A model generated the notes under the pieces. The model did no database searches and had not been told where the DNA came from. It was given only the letters and a program-made list of their open reading frames with translations. A DNA stretch of 64,000 nt from Advenella faeciporci (GTDB lineage Bacteria; Pseudomonadota; Gammaproteobacteria; Burkholderiales; Burkholderiaceae_B), in assembly GCF_014652395.1 (NCBI RefSeq), contig NZ_BMYS01000004.1, positions 47,226 through 111,225 on the forward strand, given 5' to 3'. The translations under genes were made by a program, and so were the position numbers. Position 1 is the first letter of the stretch; each line of letters starts with the position of its first letter. This document shows positions 45,804 to 54,746 of the stretch, piece after piece.

Positions 45804-46703
45804 ATGAATGATTTAAACATCCCGCAAGCCGATCAATTAATCAAACCGCTGGTGACCGCTTTTTTTGATGAGCAAACCAATACCTATTCCTATATTGTGC
45901 AAGACCCGCTTTCCAAGGCTTGCGCCATTGTAGACCCAGTCCTGAATTTTGATTCGCCATCGGGTACAACCAGTTACGAAGGGGCAGACGTCATTATTGC
46001 GGCGGTTAAACAGCAGGGTTTGCAAACCGAGTGGATTATTGAAACGCATGCCCATGCCGATCACCTCTCTGCCGCTCCTTATATCAAGCATACCCTGGGC
46101 GGGAAAATTGCCATTGGTGAAAAAATAACCACCGTTCAGCAAACTTTTGGCAAATTGTTTAACGACGGGCCTGGTTTTGCACGTGATGGAAGCCAGTTTG
46201 ATCATTTGTTCAAAGAAAACGAAACCTATAAAATTGGTCACCTGACAGCCACTGCCTTATATACGCCTGGTCACACGCCTGCTTGCATGAGTCATGTGAT
46301 TGGTGACGCCATTTTTGTAGGTGATACCATTTTCATGCCCGATGGCGGTACTGCCCGAGCCGATTTTCCAGGTGGTGACGCAGCTGAACTTTATCGCTCG
46401 ATTCATAAAATCTTAAGTTTGCCGGGTGATTACCGTATATTTGTGTGCCACGATTATGCGCCCAATAATCGGCCTTATGCCTGTGAAACCACGGTGGCAG
46501 ACCAGGTTACTCACAATATTCATGTGAAAAAAGGGATTAGTCTGGAAGAATTCGTGTCAATGCGCCAAACCCGTGACAAGACCCTTGGCATGCCACGTCT
46601 TATTTTGCCATCCCTGCAAGTAAACATAAGGGCGGGAAATATGCCGGAACCCGAAGATAATGGGCTTGTGTATTTGAAATTGCCGGTGAATGCTTTTAAA
46701 TAA
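45804..46703 (+). CDS. Persulfide dioxygenase, MBL-fold (Blh/ETHE1-like)
   Basis: 299 residues. Metallo-beta-lactamase motif ETHAHADHLSAAPYI near residue 77, then TPGHTPACMSHVIGD, VGDTIFMPDGGTARADFPGG and FVCHDY, matching the mono-iron persulfide dioxygenases, especially the Blh proteins co-located with BigR in Xylella and Agrobacterium. No rhodanese domain is attached. It oxidises glutathione persulfide to sulfite, clearing the product of SQR. Divergent from its likely repressor. Confidence 0.93.
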   Translation: MNDLNIPQADQLIKPLVTAFFDEQTNTYSYIVQDPLSKACAIVDPVLNFDSPSGTTSYEGADVIIAAVKQQGLQTEWIIETHAHADHLSAAPYIKHTLGGKIAIGEKITTVQQTFGKLFNDGPGFARDGSQFDHLFKENETYKIGHLTATALYTPGHTPACMSHVIGDAIFVGDTIFMPDGGTARADFPGGDAAELYRSIHKILSLPGDYRIFVCHDYAPNNRPYACETTVADQVTHNIHVKKGISLEEFVSMRQTRDKTLGMPRLILPSLQVNIRAGNMPEPEDNGLVYLKLPVNAFK

Positions 46704-46796
46704 ACATTCAAACAGATGAGTCTTTGAAAAGCGGGAAATGCATATTGTTTAATCGGGTAAACGCATTTGATGTATCCGGTTTATCAGACATTTTAC

Positions 46797-47696
46797 TCAA
46801 GAACCTTGCATTTCCTGCTTGAACAAATCAATAAATGCCTGGGTCCGTGTGGGTAACAGTCGTCTTCCGGGGGTTACGCACCAGACCGTATCGGCAGGCA
46901 TGGACCATTCAGGCAAAATGCGTACCAGGTGGCCTTCTTTTTCATACGCACGCGCAAACATTTCTGACAGCCCCACAATGCCCATGCCCTGGGCAGCCAG
47001 GTCTTGGTGCAAACCAACCGAATTGGATGAAATCCTGTGCAGGGGCAAGCCTACCCACTCTTCTTTATCATTGTTCAGTTTCCAGGGAAGAAAATCACCC
47101 CGGCTGTTAATTAATACCATCCCTTGATGTTTAAGCAAATCCTCGGGTGTGGTAGGTGTGCCGTGTCTTTTCAGATAAAACGGGTTGGCATAAAGGCCAT
47201 TATTCAACACTGCTATTTTGCGAGCAACCAATGTACTGTCATCGGGCAAAGAAGGGGCAATACGAATGGCAATATCAAAACGCTCCACAATCAAGTCTAC
47301 CCTTCTTGCCGATAAATCCAACTCAACGGAAACCTGGGGATACTGACGGGTAAATTTCTCAAGGAACGAAACCAGGGCAAATTCCTTGAATTCGGTGGGC
47401 AGGGAAACCCGTAATTTTCCCTGTGGTGTGGTTTGCCGATTCTGGGCAAATGCGCTGGCTGCCTCGGTTTCTTCCAGCAGACGTTTGGCATGCTCCAGTA
47501 CCCCCTCACCAAAATCGGTAATGGCCAGTTTGCGGGTACTGCGGGTAATCAGTTTTTCTCCCAGCAGGGTTTCCAGTTCACTGATACGCCGTGACAAGGT
47601 GGATTTGGGCAGTCCCGTATGATCGGAAGCCGCAGAAAAACTGCCATATTCCATAATATGGGCAAACAAAATCAAGTCATTCGCATTTAAAACCAT
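46797..47696 (-). CDS. LysR family transcriptional regulator
   Basis: 299 residues. N-terminal winged helix-turn-helix (SFSAASDHTGLPKSTLSRRI near residues 19-38, then SELETLLGEKLI) and a periplasmic-binding-like effector domain (GKLRVSLPTEFKEFALVSFL, RIAPSLPDDSTLVARKI). It resembles the CrgA/AaeR-like subgroup. It is divergent from the cytochrome b561-YceI genes, across 140 AT-rich bases, and so is their most likely regulator. The inducer is unknown. Confidence 0.92.
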   Translation of the reverse strand: MVLNANDLILFAHIMEYGSFSAASDHTGLPKSTLSRRISELETLLGEKLITRSTRKLAITDFGEGVLEHAKRLLEETEAASAFAQNRQTTPQGKLRVSLPTEFKEFALVSFLEKFTRQYPQVSVELDLSARRVDLIVERFDIAIRIAPSLPDDSTLVARKIAVLNNGLYANPFYLKRHGTPTTPEDLLKHQGMVLINSRGDFLPWKLNNDKEEWVGLPLHRISSNSVGLHQDLAAQGMGIVGLSEMFARAYEKEGHLVRILPEWSMPADTVWCVTPGRRLLPTRTQAFIDLFKQEMQGS

Positions 47697-47836
47697 GGAT
47701 TTGATCCCTTATTATTCCATTGATGGGACAATTATATCCAAATTAAGTGCTTCTGCTTTCAGACAGTATTGAATAGAATGTTAAACATCAATAAGTCATT
47801 ATTTACACATCAGGAATTTTTTAAGGAAGCGGTTCC

Positions 47837-48379
47837 ATGCGTCAACGATATACCCCTACCGCTATTGCCATTCACTGGTTAATGGCTTTGGGCTTAACGG
47901 GCACCTTTGCCCTGGGCTTTTATATGCAGGATCTGCCCTTGTCTCCGTCGAAGCTGCAATTTTATGCCTGGCATAAATGGGCGGGTATTGCCATGCTGAT
48001 ATTGGTGTTTGTCCGGCTTGCCTGGCGCATAACGCATGCCTCACCTCCATTACCTGCCTCCATGTCCGGATTCATGCGATTTATGGCGCATGCGGCTCAT
48101 TGGGTGTTGTATGCCCTGATGATATCGATTCCTTTTAGTGGCTGGCTGATGAGTTCAGCGCAGGGATTCCAGGTAGTCTGGTTTGGCGTTTGGCCTTTAC
48201 CGGATCTGGTGGGCAAGGATGCAGCGCTGGGTGAATTACTGAGCACCGTGCACTGGGTCTTGAATTACGCTTTACTGGTTTTTGTGGTTTTACATATTGC
48301 TGCGGCGCTTAAGCATCATATTGTGGACAGGGATGATATTTTGACACGCATGATCCCGGTTCTGGAAAAACAGAAATAA
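47837..48379 (+). CDS. Cytochrome b561
   Basis: 180 residues, four membrane helices. The haem-ligand histidines appear in TAIAIHWLMALGLTGTFAL, YAWHKWAGIAMLILVFVRL, VLNYALLVFVVLHIAAALKH. AAGGAAG lies before the ATG. It leads a likely operon with two YceI genes (22 and 62 bases apart), a pairing seen in many proteobacteria. It probably passes electrons across the inner membrane, possibly to or from an isoprenoid carried by the YceI proteins, which is inference. Confidence 0.93.
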   Translation: MRQRYTPTAIAIHWLMALGLTGTFALGFYMQDLPLSPSKLQFYAWHKWAGIAMLILVFVRLAWRITHASPPLPASMSGFMRFMAHAAHWVLYALMISIPFSGWLMSSAQGFQVVWFGVWPLPDLVGKDAALGELLSTVHWVLNYALLVFVVLHIAAALKHHIVDRDDILTRMIPVLEKQK

Positions 48380-48401
48380 GCGAAATTATCAGGAGAAATT
48401 A

Positions 48402-48974
48402 ATGTTGAAACAGCATTTGCGTCATTTTTTTACCGCTACAGCCTTGTTGCTTGCCATGACGGGTACTGTCAGTGCGGTTGAATATAAAACCATTGATCCA
48501 TCGGCCAGCAAATTGTCTTTTACCTATAGCCAGATGAACGTCAATATGGATGGGCACTTCAAGCAAGTCAATGCATCACAATTCAGTTTTGATCCTGCCG
48601 TGCCGGAACAGGCTCGTGTGATCATTGAAATACCGCTTGCGGATATTGATGCCGGTTATGGTGAAGCCAATGAAGAATTGAAAAAAACCGAATGGCTGGA
48701 TATATCCACTTATCCGGTTGCCAAATTTGAGTCTGTCAAGGTCCAGGCCTTGGGTGACAACCGTTTCCAGGTGGATGGCAAGCTTGACATCAAGGGCAAT
48801 ACCCGTGACGTATCCATTCCATTCACGTTTTCTGAAAAAGACGGTCAGGGTATTTTTGAAGGTGAATTTGCTTTCAAACGGGCCGATTTTAAAGTGGGTG
48901 AAGGCATGTGGGGAGATTTTGGCATTGTAGCCAATGACATCCGGATTACATTCAGTGTGGTGGCAGGACAATAA
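48402..48974 (+). CDS. YceI family periplasmic lipid-binding protein (1)
   Basis: 190 residues with signal peptide cut near VSAVEY (residue 27). The lipocalin-like YceI domain shows EYKTIDPSASKLSFTYSQMN, INMDGHFKQVN-type strand and VDGKLDIKGNTRDVSIPFTF. Members bind polyisoprenoids such as ubiquinone-like molecules. GGAG lies before the ATG, and the gene sits 22 bases behind cytochrome b561. Confidence 0.93.
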   Translation: MLKQHLRHFFTATALLLAMTGTVSAVEYKTIDPSASKLSFTYSQMNVNMDGHFKQVNASQFSFDPAVPEQARVIIEIPLADIDAGYGEANEELKKTEWLDISTYPVAKFESVKVQALGDNRFQVDGKLDIKGNTRDVSIPFTFSEKDGQGIFEGEFAFKRADFKVGEGMWGDFGIVANDIRITFSVVAGQ

Positions 48975-49036
48975 TCCTGTCGGTTTATACCCAACAATAT
49001 ATTTGAGTTATTTTTTATTAAATGAAAGGATTTATC

Positions 49037-49606
49037 ATGAAAAAACATCTTATTGCAGCCGCGTTTGCAACGCTTATCGCTTCACCTGCCTTTGCGGCCA
49101 CCGAAACTTATAACATTGACCCAAGCCATACATTCCCGCGCTTTTCTTATGACCATATGGGCATGTCCAAGCAGATTCTGCGTTTTAACAAAACCTCAGG
49201 CACTGTACAGCTGGACAAGGAAGCCAAAACCGCTGCCGTTGATATCACGGTAGACATGAAATCCATTGATACCGGTTTTGAACTGTTTGATGAACATATC
49301 CAGGGTGAAGATTTTCTGGATACAGGTAAATTTCCAACCGCCACGTTCAAATCCACCAATGTGGTCTTTGAAGGTGATAAGCCGGTCAGCATCGACGGTG
49401 ACCTGACCATCAAGGGCATTACCAAACCGGTAACCCTTACCATCACTTCTTTTGTCAATATGCCTCATCCCATGTTGAATAAAGATGCCATTGGTGCCAA
49501 CGCCACCGCCGTCATCAAGCGGACCGAATTCAATGCCGGTAAGTTTGCACCCGGCGTGGGTGATGAAGTTACACTGGATATCGCATTGGAAGCCGTCAAG
49601 CAATAA
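49037..49606 (+). CDS. YceI family periplasmic lipid-binding protein (2)
   Basis: 189 residues from ATG 49037, which has AAAGGA six bases before it; an ATG at 49022 is rejected. Signal peptide KKHLIAAAFATLIASPAFA. The domain reads TYNIDPSHTFPRFSYDHMG, FDEHIQGEDFLDTGKFPTAT and DGDLTIKGITKPVTLTITSF, the standard YceI pattern. It differs clearly from the preceding paralogue, so the pair arose by an old duplication and probably handles different ligands. Confidence 0.94.
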   Translation: MKKHLIAAAFATLIASPAFAATETYNIDPSHTFPRFSYDHMGMSKQILRFNKTSGTVQLDKEAKTAAVDITVDMKSIDTGFELFDEHIQGEDFLDTGKFPTATFKSTNVVFEGDKPVSIDGDLTIKGITKPVTLTITSFVNMPHPMLNKDAIGANATAVIKRTEFNAGKFAPGVGDEVTLDIALEAVKQ

Positions 49607-49765
49607 TCGGATTATTTGAATCATGCCCGATATGATTTTCATATCGGGTCGTTGCAAATCATTCCTTGCTGGCACACATAACAAGCGGGCTCTTTAACTG
49701 GGCCCGTATATTTGCCAGGATGTATTCGGATTGATGGCTGTTTATTTTTTCCACAGGAGTTTTAC

Positions 49766-50470
49766 ATGTCGGATTTATCGGATTTCCCCATTACCAAACG
49801 TTGGCCCGCCCAGCATCCTGACCGTTTGCAACTGTATTCATTGGCCACTCCCAACGGGGTCAAGGTGTCAATCATGCTGGAAGAAATCGGTTTGCCTTAT
49901 GAGGCTCATTACGTGGATTTTGGAGAAAACGAAAGCCATACACCTGAATTTTTGTCATTGAATCCCAACGGCAAGATTCCGGCCATTCTGGATCCGAATG
50001 GTCCTGGTGGTAAACCCCTCCCCCTGTTTGAGTCAGGTGCGATTTTGCAATACCTGGCTGAAAAATCGGGTAAATTGCTGCCCACAGAGCCTGCCCTGCG
50101 TTACGAAACTATCCAGTGGGTGCATTGGCAGATGGGCGGTGTAGGTCCCATGTTTGGGCAACTGGGCTTCTTTTACAAATTTGCGGGCAAGGAATATGAA
50201 GACAAACGTCCTTTGGAACGATATCGTGCCGAATCCAAGCGTTTGCTGGGTGTGCTGAATACGCGCCTTGAAGGCCGGGATTGGGTCATGGGCAATGAAT
50301 ACACGATTGCCGATATTGCCTTGCTGGGCTGGGTGCGTAACCTGATTGGTTTTTATGAAGCCAGGGAGCTGGTTGATTTTGACAGTTTTGGGAATGTAGC
50401 CAAATGGCTGGATCGTGGTCTTGCCAGACCTGCTGTGCAACGCGGGCTGGCAATTCCTGTAAAACCCTGA
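49766..50470 (+). CDS. Glutathione S-transferase (YfcG/Ure2p-like)
   Basis: 234 residues from ATG 49766, with AGGAG six bases upstream; the open frame extends back to 49712. The thioredoxin-fold half contains LYSLATPNGVKVSIMLEEIG with a TPNG active-site turn (Asn/Thr type, as in YfcG), SLNPNGKIPAILDPNGPGG and PLFESGAILQYLAEKSG. The helical half contains YTIADIALLGWVRNLIGF. YfcG-type enzymes are disulfide-bond oxidoreductases with glutathione disulfide. Convergent with ompW. Confidence 0.92.
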   Translation: MSDLSDFPITKRWPAQHPDRLQLYSLATPNGVKVSIMLEEIGLPYEAHYVDFGENESHTPEFLSLNPNGKIPAILDPNGPGGKPLPLFESGAILQYLAEKSGKLLPTEPALRYETIQWVHWQMGGVGPMFGQLGFFYKFAGKEYEDKRPLERYRAESKRLLGVLNTRLEGRDWVMGNEYTIADIALLGWVRNLIGFYEARELVDFDSFGNVAKWLDRGLARPAVQRGLAIPVKP

Positions 50471-51139
50471 TTAGAAGCGGTAGCCAACGCCAACGGTGGC
50501 TACCCAAGGGTCAATCTTGGCGGTTCCAATCCGTTTTCCGTCAAGTTTGACCTTGGAGTCGATATCGATATAGCGCAAATCGGCATTCATGAACCAACGT
50601 TCACTTAAGCGGATATCAACACCCACTTGTGCGGCAATGCCCCATGAGTCTTCAAGCTTGAGCTTTTTGAAACCAAGGGTTTTAAGCGCACCCTGGGGTT
50701 TGGTATCAAAGAACGTTGTATAGTTTAAACCTACACCAACGTAAGGCTGGATGTCTGCATCCGGGAGGAAATGCCACTGTACGCTAAGGGTCGGTGGCAG
50801 ATGTTTTGTTTTACCGATTTTTCCGAGATCGCCACCCAGGTCTGTTGCATCGCCATAAATTTTATGGCTGAATGGTGTTGCCGCCAGTAATTCTATGCCG
50901 ACATTTTTAGTGGCCATGTAAGTGAGGCTAAAGCTGGGTTGCATGTTGTTGCTAACGTCCAGATCTATGCCTTTGGGAACCAACCCCTTGCCTACGGTGC
51001 CGTTATTGGACTTTGGCATGACACCGGTGACGCCTGCCTTGACAAGCCAGTCGCCAGCTTCGTGGGCCAAGGCCGGTGTTGCGGCAAAAATACCCATGGC
51101 CACTAAACAGCCGGTTACTACTTTTGGTGTGAACTGCAT
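50471..51139 (-). CDS. ompW: OmpW family outer-membrane protein
   Basis: 222 residues from ATG 51139, with GGAG seven bases before it. Signal peptide up to ALAHE near residue 26, and the mature protein starts AGDWLVKAGVTGVMPKSNNG, typical of OmpW. It ends in WVATVGVGYRF, the terminal aromatic beta-signal needed for BAM assembly. An eight-stranded barrel carrying small hydrophobic compounds is expected; in other bacteria it responds to oxygen, iron and redox stress. Confidence 0.93.
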   Translation of the reverse strand: MQFTPKVVTGCLVAMGIFAATPALAHEAGDWLVKAGVTGVMPKSNNGTVGKGLVPKGIDLDVSNNMQPSFSLTYMATKNVGIELLAATPFSHKIYGDATDLGGDLGKIGKTKHLPPTLSVQWHFLPDADIQPYVGVGLNYTTFFDTKPQGALKTLGFKKLKLEDSWGIAAQVGVDIRLSERWFMNADLRYIDIDSKVKLDGKRIGTAKIDPWVATVGVGYRF

Positions 51140-51282
51140 CAGATTTCTCCACAAACAGATAAAAATTACATCAGGCTCTAGGTTGATGCAAAAGGTAACT
51201 GTTTGTCTTGAGCCATATCAAACTTTGTAATAGGTTTGAAACAATACATTGTTTGATATCAAACGCCTCTGATATTCCACCC

Positions 51283-53148
51283 TTATTTTTTGAGAAAACC
51301 AAGCCATTTATCCAGGGATGGCATGCCCTTTATGGTTTGCGTACTGTATTCCGGGTCGGGCAAACGCTCAAGCGTCGGGTGAGATTGCACGTATTTGAGG
51401 AAACTGTCTGCATAGGGCAGAAAAGTATCTTCACGGGCAATCCCTGGTGCCGTGGCAAAGTGCTGATAGCCATCCTTGCCATCTGCCAGAAAATCAATGG
51501 TTATCACTTTGTAAGTGCTTTCCGGATTCAGGGCCACCCAGGAACCGTCTTCCTGCCGGGTTTGCAAATTAGTCAGCCGATTCTGCTTTGGTGCCATCAG
51601 GTCAAGATCCCAACGCAAGCCAGCTGCATAAGGGTATGAACCGGTATTGCCGGCAAGCACCGAGTCAATGGCATCTTCCAGCACTTTTTTGAGATCATGG
51701 CCTTTCATGGTTAGTCTGACCAGCATGTTTCTGAATGGCAGAACAGTGTAAATATCTCCAACCGTTATCGGTCCTGCCACAATATCCGTGCGGACGCCAC
51801 CGCCATTTTGAATCGCGATATCGGCTCCACCAAAATGTTTCCCCTGCATTAGAAAGGCATGGGCGACCAATTGCTGCATATCTCCGCCATGAGGATTGGG
51901 ATGTTGCCTGACATCACAGCCAGCCAGTTTTGAGTTGCCAGCCCCGGCCAGGCCAGGGAATCGGCGACTGCAAATATCGTAAGGGGCTGTGCCAACCGGT
52001 TGGCTGGCAAATGCCAGCAGTTTTTCACGATGCGGTTCAAGCACTGACTGTGCGCTGGTAGCCGGTTCAATGGGCATGATTTCTGTTTGTGCAGCCAAAT
52101 CGGCCAGAATGGCTTGTTGTTCCTGGACGTTGACGGGATTTCCCTTGCGATTGAAATCGGTACCGATGAGTACATGTGCTTGTCCCTGGCAATCACTGAC
52201 GTTACCATCTGCATCAAAACGAACATTGAGTTCACCGACTACTGAACTGTACTGCCAGGCCTGCACCAGACAAACCGGCTGATGATCGGCATTGACAAGT
52301 CGTGTGGGGTAAGGTCCCTTGGGTTCCAGACCATAATCATCCAATGCTTTGCTGCCCAGTAAGGTATGGGAATCGCCACCTATAATCACATCGACCCCCG
52401 ATAATTGCTGTGCCAGTTTTTGTTCGGCAGCATAACCCAGGTGGGCCAGCACGATAATCCGGTTAATGCCTTGCTCAGTCAGCCGGTTAATTTCATTTTG
52501 CACCGCTTCAAGTTCATCACTCAGGATCGTGCCCGCATCAGGACGTGAGGCGTTTTGAGTTTTATAGGCAGTGGTTACACCCACGATACCGATTTTATGG
52601 CCGCCACGTTCCAGCACAATAAATGGTTTGATGACGTTGCCGCCCAGTGGCGAATTGGGACCAGGCTTAAGATTGCTGGAAAGCAGTGGTGTCTGGCAGT
52701 TTGGATGACTCCCGAGCATTTCGATAAAGTTGAATAATGCCAGATCACCCAGGTCCAGTTCGTGATTACCAACGGTCATTGCATCAAAACAGACGGTATT
52801 CATCAGGTCGGCATCGGCCTGCCCCGCTGACAGGCTATGGTAAAGCGTGCCGGTTGTGGCATCACCGGCATGCAGTTTCAGAACATTTTCCTTGTTTTGG
52901 GCCAGTGATTCAAAAGCAGCGGTTACTCTTGCGAATCCACCCATGCTGACTGAAACCGGTTCACGTTGAGGTTGTTTACCTGTCTTTAATAACAGGCTGC
53001 CAGGATAGTCATCCAGATTGGAGTGGTGGTCATTGATATGCAGAATAGTCAGTTCATTGGCGTTTGAAACAGGAGTCGGGGTTTGCCCAATAGCAATACC
53101 CGAACAGCATAGACCCAGAATGAATACGAATGACTTGTGCAATTTCAT
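51283..53148 (-). CDS. Periplasmic 5'-nucleotidase, UshA/NadN type
   Basis: 621 residues from ATG 53148 (AAAGGT before it), chosen because the signal peptide KLHKSFVFILGLCCSGIAIG begins there; the frame continues uselessly to 53520. Metallophosphatase motifs LTILHINDHHSNL, LHAGDATTGTLYHSL, TVGNHELDLGD, HLGYA and IGGDSH are all present, followed by a nucleotidase C-terminal domain (FGGADIAIQNGGGVRTDIVAG). Overall it looks closer to NadN than UshA. It would release nucleosides or cleave NAD in the periplasm for salvage. Confidence 0.9.
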   Translation of the reverse strand: MKLHKSFVFILGLCCSGIAIGQTPTPVSNANELTILHINDHHSNLDDYPGSLLLKTGKQPQREPVSVSMGGFARVTAAFESLAQNKENVLKLHAGDATTGTLYHSLSAGQADADLMNTVCFDAMTVGNHELDLGDLALFNFIEMLGSHPNCQTPLLSSNLKPGPNSPLGGNVIKPFIVLERGGHKIGIVGVTTAYKTQNASRPDAGTILSDELEAVQNEINRLTEQGINRIIVLAHLGYAAEQKLAQQLSGVDVIIGGDSHTLLGSKALDDYGLEPKGPYPTRLVNADHQPVCLVQAWQYSSVVGELNVRFDADGNVSDCQGQAHVLIGTDFNRKGNPVNVQEQQAILADLAAQTEIMPIEPATSAQSVLEPHREKLLAFASQPVGTAPYDICSRRFPGLAGAGNSKLAGCDVRQHPNPHGGDMQQLVAHAFLMQGKHFGGADIAIQNGGGVRTDIVAGPITVGDIYTVLPFRNMLVRLTMKGHDLKKVLEDAIDSVLAGNTGSYPYAAGLRWDLDLMAPKQNRLTNLQTRQEDGSWVALNPESTYKVITIDFLADGKDGYQHFATAPGIAREDTFLPYADSFLKYVQSHPTLERLPDPEYSTQTIKGMPSLDKWLGFLKK

Positions 53149-53274
53149 GACTTTACCTTTAGATATGCTACGGAATATGCTAGCAGAAAGCCAGGCATGG
53201 AACGTCAGCAAAATAAAAAAAACTGAAATGTTATACTCATAACAATAAATTTCGACTATTAAGAGTATCCGATA

Positions 53275-54072
53275 ATGAGCAGGAAAAAAGTCCCCATCAA
53301 TACGCAGGAAGATATCGCCAAAGCCCGAGAAGCCGCAAGGTTGGCTGCAGATGTCCTGCACATGATTGCACCTTACGTTCAGGCAGGTATTACCACCGAA
53401 GAACTGGACCGGATTTGTCACGATTATATTGTTGATGTACAGAGGGCCATTCCAGCCAACGTGGGGTATTGCGGGTTTACCAAAACCATTTGCGCATCGG
53501 TCAATCACGTCATTTGTCATGGCATTCCCTCACCAGGCAAGGTACTCAAGAACGGTGACATCATCAATATTGACGTTGCCGTGATTAAAGATGGCTGGTA
53601 TGGTGATACCAGTCGCATGTATTTTGTGGGTCCGCCCAGTACCTTGGCCCGTCGTCTGGTTTACACAACGTATGAAGCCATGCGCGCCGGTATCATGCAG
53701 GTTCGTCCCGGTGCTACCCTTGGTGATATTGGCCATGCCATTCAAACCGTTGCCCACCGGGAAGGTTTTAGTGTGGTACGTGAGTATTGCGGACATGGTA
53801 TTGGCAAAATTTACCACGATGAACCACAGGTGCTTCATTATGGCAGTCCTGGTCAGGGCCTGAAACTTGAACCGGGCATGATGTTTACCATCGAACCCAT
53901 GATTAATGCCGGTAAAAGACATTGCAAGCAACTGGCGGATGGCTGGACGGTTATTACCAAAGACCGCTCCCTGTCGGCCCAGTGGGAACATATGGTGGTG
54001 GTGACTGAAGATGGTTTTGAAGTACTGACCCAATGGCCCGAGCACATGCCTGAATATCCCACGATTCCGTGA
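53275..54072 (+). CDS. map: Methionine aminopeptidase type I
   Basis: 265 residues. Metal ligands lie in DIINIDVAVIKDGWYGDTSR, EYCGHGIGKIYHDEP, FTIEPMIN and AQWEHMVVV, so all five are conserved. Substrate His is in HVICHGIPSP. It removes the initiator methionine. The normal neighbours rpsB/tsf are absent, and the N-terminus is slightly longer than usual (NTQEDIAKAREAARLAADV), so this may be a second, stress-linked copy. That cannot be judged from the window alone. Confidence 0.95.
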   Translation: MSRKKVPINTQEDIAKAREAARLAADVLHMIAPYVQAGITTEELDRICHDYIVDVQRAIPANVGYCGFTKTICASVNHVICHGIPSPGKVLKNGDIINIDVAVIKDGWYGDTSRMYFVGPPSTLARRLVYTTYEAMRAGIMQVRPGATLGDIGHAIQTVAHREGFSVVREYCGHGIGKIYHDEPQVLHYGSPGQGLKLEPGMMFTIEPMINAGKRHCKQLADGWTVITKDRSLSAQWEHMVVVTEDGFEVLTQWPEHMPEYPTIP

Positions 54073-54079
54073 TGAAAAA

Positions 54080-54121
54080 ATCTTGTATGCTATAGCCAGT
54101 GTTGGTTATGGCATGCAAGAT
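54080..54121 (+). terminator. Long wobble-paired hairpin after map
   Basis: A 19-base arm beginning ATCTTGTATGC pairs with TGGTTATGGCATGCAAGAT when G-U pairs are allowed, leaving a four-base loop. A T-rich stretch (GATTTTT) follows seven bases later. It probably ends the map transcript. Confidence 0.6.
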
Positions 54122-54196
54122 GGTGTGATTTTTGCCTGGCATCGTACCCGTTTTTTGATGTGGTGGCTTCTGGTTTAAAAAAATGGCCTTGGTGAG

Positions 54197-54514
54197 TTAT
54201 GTGTTATCGGGTCTTTTGACATGATTCTTTGACCGGTAAAAATCAATCTGGAAACTGCCAGGTTGTTCAAAACCGACGTGATGGGCAGAGTCGGGGGCAA
54301 TCACGATTTGTTCACCGGTGTTCAGGACAACCTCTGTGGGTGGTTCTGTTTCATAGGTAAAACGCAATGTTCCGCTAATAACCCTTAACAATCCATAGGT
54401 ACCCGGTTTGATGAAGTGGCTGGCTTTCAGCCTTTCCGGTAAGGTATCAGGGGTGAACACGGGTGATTGGCTGTAGCATTCCAGCCCTGGCGGCATGGTA
54501 TCGGGTAATGTCAT
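54197..54514 (-). CDS. DUF1971 (TehB N-terminal-like) cupin-type protein
   Basis: 105 residues from ATG 54514, where AAGGAG lies nine bases upstream. The sequence PPGLECYSQSPVFTPDTLPE, then LRFTYETEPPTEVVLNTGEQ and IAPDSAHHVGFEQPGSFQID, matches the small beta-barrel DUF1971 found alone or fused to tellurite methyltransferase TehB. Stand-alone copies have no proven activity. It is transcribed alone. Confidence 0.85.
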   Translation of the reverse strand: MTLPDTMPPGLECYSQSPVFTPDTLPERLKASHFIKPGTYGLLRVISGTLRFTYETEPPTEVVLNTGEQIVIAPDSAHHVGFEQPGSFQIDFYRSKNHVKRPDNT

Positions 54515-54746
54515 GACGGTTGTCTCCTTGTAAGCTGTTAAACCGGAACCCGGTTGGGTACGTTTTGGTATTACCTTAACCATTTTATGATCCGATTTTT
54601 CACACCCTTGCCATAATTTAGCAATAATCGTTAAATATTAGTGATAAATCAATGAAATTGAATATGAGATCTAATAACATGGGCAGGTAATATTATCTTT
54701 TTATCTGTATATGGCAGATGGGAAGCACACTTAAAAAGAGGTTCGA

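Noticed and set aside
53149-53520. N-terminal extension of the 5'-nucleotidase frame
   Set aside because: It overlaps the start of map on the other strand, and a normal signal peptide with ribosome-binding site begins at 53148.
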